Positions 26,794 to 35,015 are shown, numbered from the stretch's first letter. The stretch: 64,000 nucleotides of DNA from Lachnospiraceae bacterium (GCA_024693135.1 JAILLN010000044.1:62001-126000), one strand, 5' to 3'. The notes: generated from the sequence alone by a model not told the origin. Made by a program: numbers and translations.

Positions 26794-26880
26794 GATCATT
26801 GGTTTTCACCGGAAAATCAATGATCATATCCGGGCGGCTCCTGCTGAAGGCAGGAGAAGTCCCGCACAACGGGGGATTTT
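26794..26880 (+). other. Intergenic stretch with three consecutive hairpins
   Basis: GATCATTG (26794-26801) pairs with CAATGATC (26818-26825) and TTTTC/GAAAA pairs inside it. CTCCTGC (26838-26844) pairs with GCAGGAG (26850-26856). TCCCG/CGGGG around CACAA is followed by ATTTTT. The order suggests a folded RNA leader ending in a terminator, but it fits no riboswitch consensus I can recall. From 26880 to 27042 I see no intact gene. Confidence 0.35.
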
Positions 26881-27042
26881 TGAGGGAATCCTTCAATCTC
26901 TGTTCTTAGGGGGGAGTGTTATTATACGGGATAAAGTGATATCATATAATGCAAATTTATTCTTTGAACCGGGTTTTGATATGGATTATGGTCGTGCTTT
27001 GCGGTTAGAGATGCTTTAATCATAGGAGGGATAGTCGGCATT

Positions 27043-27174
27043 ATGAAACGAGAACTTGGAATCGCACGATGTGGGCTGGCATGCTGTCTGTGTTCGGAGA
27101 ACGTTACATGTAAGGGGTCATCCCTTTCTCTGATATTCCAGGTCAGGGAAAGTCCCTCAAAGGACTCTCGCTAA
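27043..27174 (+). pseudogene. Truncated DUF3795-type cysteine-rich protein
   Basis: Forty-three codons with a good ribosome binding site (AGGAGGGA upstream of ATG 27043). The start GIARCGLACCLCSENVTCKG is the conserved N-terminal cysteine pattern of DUF3795 proteins, which normally run about 100-130 residues with more Cys pairs. After it the reading turns into an unrelated tail and stops. I read it as a 5' remnant of a deleted or frameshifted gene. Confidence 0.65.
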
Positions 27175-27205
27175 TGCGGCCGGCTGGTATGATGTTCTGT
27201 AAAGG

Positions 27206-27913
27206 ATGGGCAGATTCAGGATGACGTTTTCGGATGATTTTACGATAGGCTCAATGGAAGAGCTTATGGATGTGATAGATGAACTGGGCTTTGTTCCGTT
27301 CTTTGCAAATGAGATCGAAGGCTTTTCGATAGAGGAGCATATCGGCGAGGGCTGCTGGTATCATGATGTTGATAATGGCTTCTGGCCGGCGTGGGAATGG
27401 AAAGGTCCGGTCATTCAGACACTGAAATGTGCCTATGGCAAGTTTCTGCGGAACAAGGCGATGTACATCAGCCCTAAGTGGTTCCCTGATTTTGCAAATT
27501 ACCGCAGGGATGGCTACGACTTTGATGCCGGATATGAAGACGGGCTGGCTTCGTTCTATGATAAGGAACTATATGAACTGCTGGATGCCCATGCTCCGGT
27601 CATGTCCAAGGAGCTGAAGCAGATAGGCGGATATGGCAAGAACGGGCGTAAGGGCTTTGATACCATGATAACAAGGCTCCAGAAGCAGTGTTATGTGATT
27701 ATCAGCGACTTCCGCTATGCCACCGATAAGTCCGGGAATGTGTATGGCTGGGGAATTGCCGAGTATTCCACCCCGGAGAGATTCCTGGGCAGGAAGTTTT
27801 CTGATGCGGTATATAAGAGAACGCCGAAAGAGTCATATGCGAGGATCCTGAAGCATTTTAAGAAGATCCTGCCGGATGCAAAGCAGGTAGAAATAGAAAG
27901 GATACTGAAATAG
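27206..27913 (+). CDS. AlkZ-related winged-helix protein
   Basis: A 235-residue soluble protein resembling the AlkZ-related family (distant to the AlkZ/YcaQ interstrand-crosslink glycosylases). Visible are SMEELMDVIDELGFVPFFAN, WPAWEWKGPVIQTLKCAYGK, WFPDFANYRRDGYDFDAGYE, LKQIGGYGKNGRKGFDTMIT and YVIISDFRYATDKSGNVYGWG. The start is uncertain: ATG 27206 has only TAAAGG directly before it and ATG 27221 has TTCAGG. DNA on both sides consists of gene remnants, so this may be the one survivor of an acquired or shrinking block. DNA-repair function is inferred from the family name only. Confidence 0.72.
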   Translation: MGRFRMTFSDDFTIGSMEELMDVIDELGFVPFFANEIEGFSIEEHIGEGCWYHDVDNGFWPAWEWKGPVIQTLKCAYGKFLRNKAMYISPKWFPDFANYRRDGYDFDAGYEDGLASFYDKELYELLDAHAPVMSKELKQIGGYGKNGRKGFDTMITRLQKQCYVIISDFRYATDKSGNVYGWGIAEYSTPERFLGRKFSDAVYKRTPKESYARILKHFKKILPDAKQVEIERILK

Positions 27914-27936
27914 AAATTGGAAGAGTGGATGAAGTC

Positions 27937-28092
27937 ATGTGTGGAGGATTTACTACGTTTTCGACTTTCTCCCTGGAAGCATTTACGCTATTTGAGAACA
28001 AGGCTTATGTTAGCGGTGGAATATATATTGTTTTGAGCATTTTAGGATGTATTTCCGGTGTATTTATAGGGAAAAAACTGGCAATGCCGTAA
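27937..28092 (+). pseudogene. crcB: 3' remnant of a CrcB/Fluc fluoride channel gene
   Basis: Fifty-one codons reading MCGGFTTFSTFSLEAFTLFE and ending GGIYIVLSILGCISGVFIGK plus a few residues. GGFTTFSTFS is the hallmark of the second half of CrcB fluoride channels, which are about 120-130 residues long. The first two transmembrane helices are missing, so no dual-topology channel could form. It starts 23 nt after the AlkZ-related stop without a convincing RBS. Confidence 0.8.
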
Positions 28093-28165
28093 TGGGTGAT
28101 TGTCTGGTGATGACGAAAGATGCACGAGTTTACAGGCAGTGGGAACATCGTCTTCCCGGAAATGT

Positions 28166-28194
28166 TTGTACATAAAGGATATTTGCTTTATAAT
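28166..28194 (+). promoter_or_regulatory. Probable promoter of the SIMPL-domain gene
   Basis: TTGTAC (28166-28171), 17 nt, TATAAT (28189-28194), about 100 nt upstream of the start codon. Confidence 0.6.
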
Positions 28195-28258
28195 CTTCTT
28201 GAGGTTTTTTCCGCATTTTTCCAAGCATGTAAGGCGTAGTAAAATATTGGGATTGAAG

Positions 28259-28277
28259 CCGCATTTTAAAAATGCGG
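28259..28277 (+). promoter_or_regulatory. Inverted repeat in the leader of the SIMPL-domain gene
   Basis: CCGCATTTT (28259-28267) and AAAATGCGG (28269-28277) are perfect inverted copies around one A, ending 5 nt before the GGAGG ribosome binding site. A third half-site, CCGCATTTTT, occurs at 28211-28220. This arrangement suits an operator or an RNA switch between alternative hairpins. Confidence 0.45.
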
Positions 28278-28294
28278 ATCGGAAGGAGGAAAAG

Positions 28295-29125
28295 ATGGGA
28301 GAAGAGTTGAGAGAAGGAAAGGCGGAGGCTGTGGAGGATAGGACGGCGGCTCCTTCCGAAAGGGGCGCAGGCAGAAGAAGCGGAGACGGCGCCAGGATAT
28401 GGACGGCCCTCATCATCGGGGTCAGCATCATGGTCAGCTGCCTGTTTCTTTCCCTGGGATTTGTGCGGTTCAGCAAGGTGTCCAGCAATACCATCGGAGC
28501 CACCGGCTCAGCCCATATGGACTTTGAGGCAGACCAGATCATCTGGAGGGGATCCTATTCTGCAGACGGTGCTTCTTCGGAGACGGCTTACCGCAAGATC
28601 AGTAATGACGCGGCTGCCGTAAAGAAATACCTGATCGAGCAGGGAGTCTCAGAGTCGGAGGTGGTTTTCAGCTCCGTGGATATACAAAAAAAGTACCGCA
28701 GCATCTATGACCAGAGCGGCAATTATTCCGGAGAGGTGGAGGACGGCTACCAGCTTACCCAGCGGGTGACCATCACAAGCGGTGATCTAGACAAGGTAGA
28801 ACAGATCTCGAGGGATGTATCCTCGCTGCTTCGGACCGGGGTGGAGTTTACCTCCGAATCGCCGGAATACTACTGCTCCACCCTGGATGAGCTGAAGCTT
28901 CAGCTGATCAGCGAGGCCACGGACAATGCCAGGCAGAGGATCGACATCATAGCCCGGGAATCCGGCGCGGCGGTGGGCAAGCTGGTGAATTCAAGCCTCG
29001 GGGTCTTTCAGATCACGGCCGCCAATACCGGCACGGGGGATTATTCCTATGATGGGTACTTTGATACCTCCTCCCGGTGGAAGACCGCTTCCATCACGGT
29101 GCGGCTGGATTATCAGCTGAAATAA
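28295..29125 (+). CDS. SIMPL (DUF541) domain protein, membrane-anchored
   Basis: A 276-residue protein with one N-terminal membrane segment (ALIIGVSIMVSCLFLSLGFV, about residues 35-55) and an exported SIMPL domain of about 210 residues. Domain signs are DFEADQIIWRGSYSADGASSE, GVSESEVVFSSVDIQKKY, YQLTQRVTITSGDLDKVEQI and LKLQLISEATDNARQRIDII. GGAAGGAGG fixes ATG 28295. SIMPL proteins form oligomeric envelope assemblies of unclear function (stress and signalling links in some bacteria). It lies 38 nt before rbgA and may be cotranscribed with it. Confidence 0.88.
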   Translation: MGEELREGKAEAVEDRTAAPSERGAGRRSGDGARIWTALIIGVSIMVSCLFLSLGFVRFSKVSSNTIGATGSAHMDFEADQIIWRGSYSADGASSETAYRKISNDAAAVKKYLIEQGVSESEVVFSSVDIQKKYRSIYDQSGNYSGEVEDGYQLTQRVTITSGDLDKVEQISRDVSSLLRTGVEFTSESPEYYCSTLDELKLQLISEATDNARQRIDIIARESGAAVGKLVNSSLGVFQITAANTGTGDYSYDGYFDTSSRWKTASITVRLDYQLK

Positions 29126-29163
29126 GGACAAGACAGGCACAGCTTATAAGGGAGATATTTCCG

Positions 29164-30009
29164 ATGAACGCATATCACTGGTATCCCGGCCATATGGCTA
29201 AGGCGATCCGGGCCATGGAGGAGGATATCAAACTGGTTGACATAATCATAGAGCTCCTGGATGCCAGGGCTCCCCTTGCTACCCGGAACCCGGACATCGA
29301 CCGCCTGGGCCAGGGAAAGGGGAGGATCGTGCTTCTGAATAAGGCGGACCTGGCTTCGGAGGATGCAAATACGCAGTGGGTCCGGTATTTCGAGGACAAA
29401 GGCGTACAGGCACTGCGCTTCGTGTCCAAGGGCGGCGAGGGCATGAGGAAGGTAAAGGACCTGCTGGGAGAAGCCGCCCGGGCGAAGGCGGAAAAGGATA
29501 AAAAGAAGGGAATAAGAATGCCGAGGCCGGTAAGGGCTCTGGTGGCAGGGATCCCGAATGTGGGGAAGTCCACATTTATCAACGCCGTAGCAAGGAAGAA
29601 CGTGGCTCAGACCGGCAACCGGCCCGGGGTGACAAAGGGGAAGCAGTGGATCACCGTATCAAAGGGCATCGAGCTCATGGATACCCCGGGGGTGCTTTGG
29701 CCGAAGATCGACGACAGACAGGCCCAGCTTTACCTGGCGCTCATCGGATCCATGAAGGATGAGGCCATCAATACGGACGCCCTGGCCCAGGAACTGGTGG
29801 CCCTGCTCAAGGAGCGCTATCCCTGGGTGGTGAAGGAGCGGTATGGGATCGAGCCGGAAGACGGGATGGAAGAAGCCCTGATCAAGGCCGCAAGAACGCT
29901 GAATGCCCTGAAGAAGGGCGGGGAGCCGGATACGGACCGGGCTGAGGCCCAGATCCTGGATTCCTTCCGCGCAGGCAGGCTGGGGAGGATCACTCTTGAG
30001 TTCCCGTAA
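29164..30009 (+). CDS. rbgA: Ribosome biogenesis GTPase RbgA (YlqF)
   Basis: A 281-residue circularly permuted GTPase that acts late in 50S subunit assembly. The permuted order is visible: G4 NKADL comes first (about residue 58), then G1 GIPNVGKSTFIN and G3 DTPGVLWPK, with the YlqF start NAYHWYPGHMAKAIRAM. ATG 29164 follows GGGAGAT and removes a non-homologous upstream extension. It begins the conserved rbgA-lepB-rnhB-ylqG-ylqH-like block; its end overlaps lepB by 14 nt. Confidence 0.95.
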   Translation: MNAYHWYPGHMAKAIRAMEEDIKLVDIIIELLDARAPLATRNPDIDRLGQGKGRIVLLNKADLASEDANTQWVRYFEDKGVQALRFVSKGGEGMRKVKDLLGEAARAKAEKDKKKGIRMPRPVRALVAGIPNVGKSTFINAVARKNVAQTGNRPGVTKGKQWITVSKGIELMDTPGVLWPKIDDRQAQLYLALIGSMKDEAINTDALAQELVALLKERYPWVVKERYGIEPEDGMEEALIKAARTLNALKKGGEPDTDRAEAQILDSFRAGRLGRITLEFP

Positions 30010-30550
30010 GAAGAAAAAGAAGGGAGAATCTGCCGCATCCGGCGTGCTCAGCTTCAGCATATATCTCCTTCTCATCGTCACGGCGATCTGGCTTTTGAAT
30101 TCCTTTGTGATCACGAAGGATGTGGTTTCCGGCGAATCCATGGAGGATACCTTAAGTGACGGAGACGTCCTCATCATTGACCGGATCTCCTACCGGGTTA
30201 AGAATCCGAGGCGGTTTGACATCGTGGTATTTCCCTGCGGCAGGGACTGGTATATCAAGCGGATCATCGGGATGCCCGGAGAAACCATACAGATCGATGA
30301 ATCCGGGGCGGTCTATGCCAATGAAAGGCTCCTTCCGGACCGCTTCGGCAGGGAAGCCATCCTGGAGAGCGGGATCGCAGGAGGAAAGGGGATCACCCTG
30401 GGCAAAGGGGAATACTTTGTGATGGGAGATAACCGGAACCACTCCACGGACAGCAGGGCGGCAGAGATCGGCCCGGTCAAAAAGCAGGAATTCATCGGCA
30501 GGGCCATGATCCGGATCTGGCCGCCAAGCCGCCTCGGATCCATAAAGTAA
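29996..30550 (+). CDS. lepB: Signal peptidase I
   Basis: A 184-residue type I signal peptidase with one N-terminal membrane segment (FSIYLLLIVTAIWLLNSFVI). The catalytic Ser48 lies in SGESMEDTL and the general-base Lys88 in WYIKRIIGMPGE; GDNRNHSTDSR is the conserved box E. It cleaves signal peptides such as those of the surface proteins and amidase in this window. The start is TTG 29996, inside the end of rbgA, with GGGGAGG (29982-29988) correctly spaced; overlap implies translational coupling. Confidence 0.93.
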   Translation: MSSRKKKKKGESAASGVLSFSIYLLLIVTAIWLLNSFVITKDVVSGESMEDTLSDGDVLIIDRISYRVKNPRRFDIVVFPCGRDWYIKRIIGMPGETIQIDESGAVYANERLLPDRFGREAILESGIAGGKGITLGKGEYFVMGDNRNHSTDSRAAEIGPVKKQEFIGRAMIRIWPPSRLGSIK

Positions 30551-30586
30551 GGCTGCGTATATAAAAAGATCATAGCGGAGAGAAGG

Positions 30587-31234
30587 ATGACAAAGGAAGA
30601 AAGGCTTGAGGCAGAAAAGAAAAGGATCTATGAGATGCAGTCCTATGAGAGGGAATATGCGGACTGCGGCCTCATCTGCGGGATCGATGAAGCGGGACGG
30701 GGGCCTTTTGCGGGACCCGTGGTGGCCGGCGCCGTGATCCTGCCCAGGGACTGCGATATCCTTTATATCAATGATTCCAAGAAGCTTTCCGAAAAGAAGC
30801 GGGAGGAGGTCTATGCCCAGATCCGCGAAAAAGCCGTGGCCTGGGCTGTGGGAATGGCATCGCCGGAAAGGATCGATGAGATCAACATCCTGCAGGCCAC
30901 CTATGAGGCCATGAGGGAGGCTATCAAGAATCTGGGCGTAGTGCCCGATATATTATTAAATGATGCCGTGACCATTCCTGGGGTTGACATAAAGCAGGTA
31001 CCCATCATCAAAGGGGATGCCAAGTGCCTCTCCATCGCGGCGGCCAGCATCATGGCCAAGGTGACCAGGGATGCCATCATGGTGGAGTATGACAAGACCT
31101 ATCCGGGCTACGGCTTTGCTTCCCACAAGGGCTATGGCACGAAGCAGCATATCATGGCCATAAAGGAGCTTGGACCGCTGCCCATCCACCGGAGGAGTTT
31201 TATCCATAAGTATGATCCGAGTCAATCAAAATAG
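30587..31234 (+). CDS. rnhB: Ribonuclease HII
   Basis: A 215-residue RNase HII removing ribonucleotides and RNA primers from DNA. The active-site start GIDEAGRGPFAGPVVAGAVI holds Asp34 and Glu35; later VPDILLNDAVTIPG and GDAKCLSIAAASIMAKVTRD and YPGYGFASHKGYGTKQH are typical. ATG 30587 follows GAGAAGG. It overlaps the following fliK-like gene by 23 nt, as in the compact Bacillus ylqF-rnhB-ylqG region. Confidence 0.95.
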   Translation: MTKEERLEAEKKRIYEMQSYEREYADCGLICGIDEAGRGPFAGPVVAGAVILPRDCDILYINDSKKLSEKKREEVYAQIREKAVAWAVGMASPERIDEINILQATYEAMREAIKNLGVVPDILLNDAVTIPGVDIKQVPIIKGDAKCLSIAAASIMAKVTRDAIMVEYDKTYPGYGFASHKGYGTKQHIMAIKELGPLPIHRRSFIHKYDPSQSK

Positions 31235-32993
31235 CCAGCTTATCCAGCAGGGCGGAGTAGGAAGCACGGCCCAGACCGGGGCGGTCGGTTCTGATCCGGC
31301 CCTGGCATACCGCATATCCAACGCTCTGCGCTACATGAACGTGGGGGATACCTTCACCGGCAAGATCGCAGGCATGAACGGCCAGCAGATCGAACTCCTG
31401 CTTGCGGATAAAAGCACGGTGGGGGCGAAGCTTTCCCAGCAGATGGCGCTGAAGGTGGGACAGACCATGTCCTTTGAGGTTACGGGCAATGCCGCGGGCA
31501 AGGTCCAGCTGACCCCGCTGTATGCGAACCTGGACGGGAGCAGTGCCATCGAAAAGGCCCTGGATGCGGCGGAGCTTCCCCTGGATGCCAGGACCTCCGA
31601 GATGGTGCAGTCCATGATGGAAGAGGGGATGAGCATCGATTCGAAATCCCTCCAGGACATGATGCGGCTGGTAAACGCCAATCCGGATGCGGCTCCTTCC
31701 ACCATCGTACAGATGAAGCATTTCGATATCCCCATCAATGAAAGCAACACGGAGCAGTATGAGCTCTACCGCAGCAACAGCCATCAGATCGCATCGGAGG
31801 CTGGGCATCTGGCGGAGGGCTTTGCCGAGCTGGCAAAGGAAAGCCCTTCCATGAACCGGGAGATCCTGAATATCTTTACCGGGGATGTGCCGGAGGAGGT
31901 GCGTGCCCAGCTGAAGAATGCCCTGGACGGAGGAGAGTATGCTCCTGTCCGGTCTGTGGAACAATCTGTTATACAAAATACAGAACAAAATCCGGAGGCC
32001 GTGCAGACGGCGGACGATCCGGAAGCGGCCAAGACCCTTCCGGGACAGCCTGCCTTAGGGGAAGGGGGAAACGTCCCGGCGGAGGCACCCGAGGCCGGGG
32101 AAGCTTCCCGGAGCCGGGGAAGCGAAGCGCTCTACGGGGAGCACACGGTCACGGAGGATCTGGGGAAGCTTCTGGATGAAAATGGGAGGCAGAACCTTTC
32201 CGGCAGGATGGAGGATCTGGGGATCCCATCCTCCGTCACTGAGCAGGTCCGGAGCGGGAAGCTTACTACGGCAGAAACCCTGGACATCCTCAAGGCTTCC
32301 TTCGAGGAGCTTTCCAAGACGGCTCCGGATAAGGAAAAGTATGCCTCCAGCCTGAAGGGATTGATGGGAAGCGATGAGTATGGGAAACTTCTGAAAAACG
32401 AGATCGCAGGAAAGCTTCTCATGAAGCCTCAGGATGTGGTGAGCAGGGAGAAGGTGCAGGAGTATTTCGAGCGGGTGCTCAGGGATACGGCCAAGGCCGG
32501 AGAGCTTTTGAATGCCACGGGCCATGGAGATACTACCCTGGCCAAGGGCGTGCAGAACCTGAACCGGAATGTGGACTTCATGAACCAGATCAACCAGGCC
32601 TTTACCTATATCCAGCTGCCGCTGAAGATGAACGACATGGCCCAGCATGGGGATCTGTATGTCTATACCAATAAGAAAAAGCTGGCGGAGAAGGACGGGA
32701 ATGTGTCGGCCCTGCTCCACCTGGAGATGAAGACCTTAGGCACCATGGACATCCATGTGCGGATGAATCCGGAGGGGAACGTCAAGACGAACTTCATCCT
32801 GCAAAAGGAGGAAATGCTGGATTTTATCGCAGACCACCTGCCGGAGCTGGATGAGAGGCTGAAAAAGAGGGGCTACAGCATGTCCTCCAACGTATCCTTA
32901 AACCGTGAGGCCAAGACCGTGCCCGAGATCATGTTTGACCAGGGCAGAAATATGCGGATGATCCAGCATACTTCCTTTGAAGCCAAGGCATGA
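31212..32993 (+). CDS. Flagellar hook-length-control (FliK/YlqG)-like protein
   Basis: A 593-residue soluble protein. The first 100 residues contain a small beta-rich unit (DTFTGKIAGMNGQQIELLLAD). The centre is low-complexity (Glu/Ala/Pro-rich around residues 250-300). The last 140 residues resemble the FliK C-terminal domain (DLYVYTNKKKLAEKDGNVSA, LEMKTLGTMDIHVRMNPEGN, EEMLDFIADHLPELDERLKK). In flagellated cells FliK measures hook length and switches FlhB. Here the gene sits between rnhB and an FlhB C-terminal-like gene, not in a flagellar operon; B. subtilis ylqG occupies the same place. The start overlaps rnhB by 23 nt and has no strong RBS. Confidence 0.75.
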   Translation: MIRVNQNSQLIQQGGVGSTAQTGAVGSDPALAYRISNALRYMNVGDTFTGKIAGMNGQQIELLLADKSTVGAKLSQQMALKVGQTMSFEVTGNAAGKVQLTPLYANLDGSSAIEKALDAAELPLDARTSEMVQSMMEEGMSIDSKSLQDMMRLVNANPDAAPSTIVQMKHFDIPINESNTEQYELYRSNSHQIASEAGHLAEGFAELAKESPSMNREILNIFTGDVPEEVRAQLKNALDGGEYAPVRSVEQSVIQNTEQNPEAVQTADDPEAAKTLPGQPALGEGGNVPAEAPEAGEASRSRGSEALYGEHTVTEDLGKLLDENGRQNLSGRMEDLGIPSSVTEQVRSGKLTTAETLDILKASFEELSKTAPDKEKYASSLKGLMGSDEYGKLLKNEIAGKLLMKPQDVVSREKVQEYFERVLRDTAKAGELLNATGHGDTTLAKGVQNLNRNVDFMNQINQAFTYIQLPLKMNDMAQHGDLYVYTNKKKLAEKDGNVSALLHLEMKTLGTMDIHVRMNPEGNVKTNFILQKEEMLDFIADHLPELDERLKKRGYSMSSNVSLNREAKTVPEIMFDQGRNMRMIQHTSFEAKA

Positions 32994-33008
32994 GGCGCTG
33001 ATACATAA

Positions 33009-33296
33009 ATGGCAGAACAGAAAAAGAAGGTAAAGACAGCGGTCGCCTTAAGCTATGAGCTGGGAGACCAGGCACCCAAGGTGGTGGCCAGCGGCCGCGG
33101 GAAGATCGCCGAAAAGATCATAGAAAAGGCGAAGGAGAGCAACGTCGCCGTCCATGAGGACAGCAAGCTGGCGGAGACCCTTTCCGGACTGGAGATCGGG
33201 GAGATGATCCCCCCTGAGCTCTATGAGGTGGTGGCGGAGATCCTGGTCTTTGTGGACGACATGGAGCGGATCAAGTCGAAGCTGGAACCGCGATAG
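33009..33296 (+). CDS. FlhB C-terminal-like protein (YlqH type)
   Basis: A 95-residue protein matching only the cytoplasmic substrate-switch domain of FlhB/EscU: VKTAVALSYELGDQAPKVVA, GRGKIAEKIIEKAKESNVAV and LAETLSGLEIGEMIPPELYE. The NPTH autocleavage motif of FlhB is absent (the corresponding place is before AVALSYE), and there are no membrane helices. B. subtilis ylqH has the same shortened form beside ylqG. It likely works with the FliK-like protein encoded 15 nt upstream, but the role of this pair is not established. Confidence 0.85.
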   Translation: MAEQKKKVKTAVALSYELGDQAPKVVASGRGKIAEKIIEKAKESNVAVHEDSKLAETLSGLEIGEMIPPELYEVVAEILVFVDDMERIKSKLEPR

Positions 33297-33299
33297 GGG

Positions 33300-33656
33300 A
33301 TGAATACAAGGAAGATCGGGACGGAATATGAGGAAAGGGCGGCAGAATTCCTGGAAGGGCAGGGGGTAAGTATCCTGGAGCGGAATTTCCGCAGCCGGAT
33401 GGGAGAGGTCGACATCATCTCTAAGGATGGGGACGTCATCTGCTTCGTGGAGGTGAAATACCGGAAGGGGAATAACGCCGGCTACCCGGAGGAGGCCGTG
33501 AGCCGGGCAAAGCAGCGGGTCATTTCGAGGACTGCGGATTTTTACCGCATGAAAAAAGGCCTGCCCGAGGACAGGCCCTACCGGTTCGATGTGATCTCCA
33601 TCATGGGGAAGGAGACCGTCTGGCACAAAAACGCCTTTGAATACGTGCCCTATTGA
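33300..33656 (+). CDS. yraN: YraN/UPF0102 family nuclease-like protein
   Basis: A 118-residue protein with the restriction-endonuclease-like UPF0102 fold: GTEYEERAAEFLEGQGVSIL, RNFRSRMGEVDIISKDGDVI, CFVEVKYRKG (the Glu-Val-Lys of a PD-(D/E)XK site) and AVSRAKQRVISRTADFYR. It starts 3 nt after the FlhB-like stop. The family is widespread and probably acts on branched or recombination DNA; the precise role is unknown. Confidence 0.92.
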   Translation: MNTRKIGTEYEERAAEFLEGQGVSILERNFRSRMGEVDIISKDGDVICFVEVKYRKGNNAGYPEEAVSRAKQRVISRTADFYRMKKGLPEDRPYRFDVISIMGKETVWHKNAFEYVPY

Positions 33657-33670
33657 GGTACTGCTAGGCT

Positions 33671-34885
33671 TTACTCATCGGAATACCGTGCCACGGGGGT
33701 ATCGGTCCTGGCATTGTAGCGCTCCACGATCTTATGGATCCGGCTGGTGGGTACCAGGATCTTGCCCATGGATACATCGTGGTTGGCATAGTCAATGATC
33801 TGTGCCACATACTTGCTCATGTCGGCCTCCACATAATAAGGCCGTTCCAAAAGCTCCGGCCTGCGGTAGTGCAGGTTCGTGGTGATGATCCGGTCAAAAT
33901 AGCATTTCTCATAGGCCTCGTCAAAGGCCTTCAGCCCGTCCGTAAAGAGCCCGAAGGTACAGCAGATAAAGACCCTCTTGGCATTCATGGCCTTCAGCTG
34001 CCTTGCGGTATCCAGCATGGAGCCTCCGGAGCTGATCATGTCATCGATGATGATCACGTCCTTCCCGTCGATATTGTCCCCCAGGAATTCGTGGGCTACG
34101 ATGGGATTCTTGCCGTTGACGATGGTGGAATAATCCCGGCGCTTGTAAAACATGCCGGTATCCACCCCCAGCACCGTGGCGAAATAGATGGCCCGGTTCA
34201 GGGCGCCTTCATCGGGGCTGATCACCACCACATGCTCTTTGTCGATGATCATGTCCTCTTCCGTATCCAGGAGGGCGCGGATGAATTGATAGAAGGCGGA
34301 GAAATTGTCGAAGCCGCATAAGGGCGATGCCGCCTCCACAGAGGGGTCATGGGCATCGAAGGTCATGAGGTTTGAAACGCCCATGGAGGCCAGCTCCTCG
34401 ATCATCATGGCGCAGTCCAGGGACTCCCGGGAATTGCGCTTATGCTGTCTGGATTCATACAGGAAGGGCATGACCACGCTGATGCGGTGGGCCCTGCCGC
34501 CTACGGCCCCGATCACCCGTTTCAGGTCCGTATAGTGGTCGTCGGGCGATTTGTGGTTGGTGCGTCCGTAGAGGGTATAGGTCTGGGAGAAGTTCATGAC
34601 ATCCGTCAGGATATAGAGATCCTTTCCGCGGACGGTCTCGTTCAGCACGCATTTGCCTTCCCCCGTGCCCATGCGGATGACATCAAAGGAAATCTCATAA
34701 TTATCGGAAACATAACCCTGGAACTCCGGAAGATGGCGGCTATCAAGGCTTCTGTTTCTGCGGTACTCCACCAGGTAATGGTTCACCATGTCGCCCACCT
34801 GGCGGATATTATCCATGACTGCGATCTTCAGCGGCGCCACCGCAAGGCGCCCTTCCAGGAAGTCGTCTTTTCTATCTTCGGCCAT
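33671..34885 (-). CDS. prs: Ribose-phosphate pyrophosphokinase
   Basis: A 404-residue PRPP synthetase making 5-phosphoribosyl 1-diphosphate from ribose 5-phosphate and ATP. Visible are VVMPFLYESRQHKRNSRESL, MTFDAHDPSVEAASPLCGFD and the PRPP-binding loop DVIIIDDMISSGGSM. It is longer than the 315-residue classical enzyme, with an N-terminal extension and variable inserts, as in many Clostridia. AAAGGAG on the minus strand supports the start at 34885. It faces the yraN end (convergent, 14 nt gap) and is divergent from the YbjN gene. Confidence 0.9.
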   Translation of the reverse strand: MAEDRKDDFLEGRLAVAPLKIAVMDNIRQVGDMVNHYLVEYRRNRSLDSRHLPEFQGYVSDNYEISFDVIRMGTGEGKCVLNETVRGKDLYILTDVMNFSQTYTLYGRTNHKSPDDHYTDLKRVIGAVGGRAHRISVVMPFLYESRQHKRNSRESLDCAMMIEELASMGVSNLMTFDAHDPSVEAASPLCGFDNFSAFYQFIRALLDTEEDMIIDKEHVVVISPDEGALNRAIYFATVLGVDTGMFYKRRDYSTIVNGKNPIVAHEFLGDNIDGKDVIIIDDMISSGGSMLDTARQLKAMNAKRVFICCTFGLFTDGLKAFDEAYEKCYFDRIITTNLHYRRPELLERPYYVEADMSKYVAQIIDYANHDVSMGKILVPTSRIHKIVERYNARTDTPVARYSDE

Positions 34886-34953
34886 AAAGCTCCTTTCTGA
34901 TCTGACGGCAATAAGGATACCATTTTTGAGGCAGGTTTTCAATCGCAAAGCAA

Positions 34954-34982
34954 TTGATAATTATTGACCGTACGGTTATAAT
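34954..34982 (+). promoter_or_regulatory. Near-consensus promoter for the YbjN-DUF512-der-plsY-gpsA operon
   Basis: TTGATA (34954-34959), exactly 17 nt, then TATAAT (34977-34982), 33 nt before ATG 35016. The following five genes are tightly packed on the same strand. Confidence 0.75.
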
Positions 34983-35015
34983 GTCAATGTATATGCGTTT
35001 TAGAGGAGAAAGCAC

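Noticed and set aside
27914-27936. Fluoride riboswitch before the crcB remnant
   Set aside because: Only 23 nt separate it from the preceding gene and no fluoride-riboswitch core is present.
26352-28092. Insertion sequence in the decay zone
   Set aside because: No transposase frame or terminal inverted repeats with target duplication could be found.
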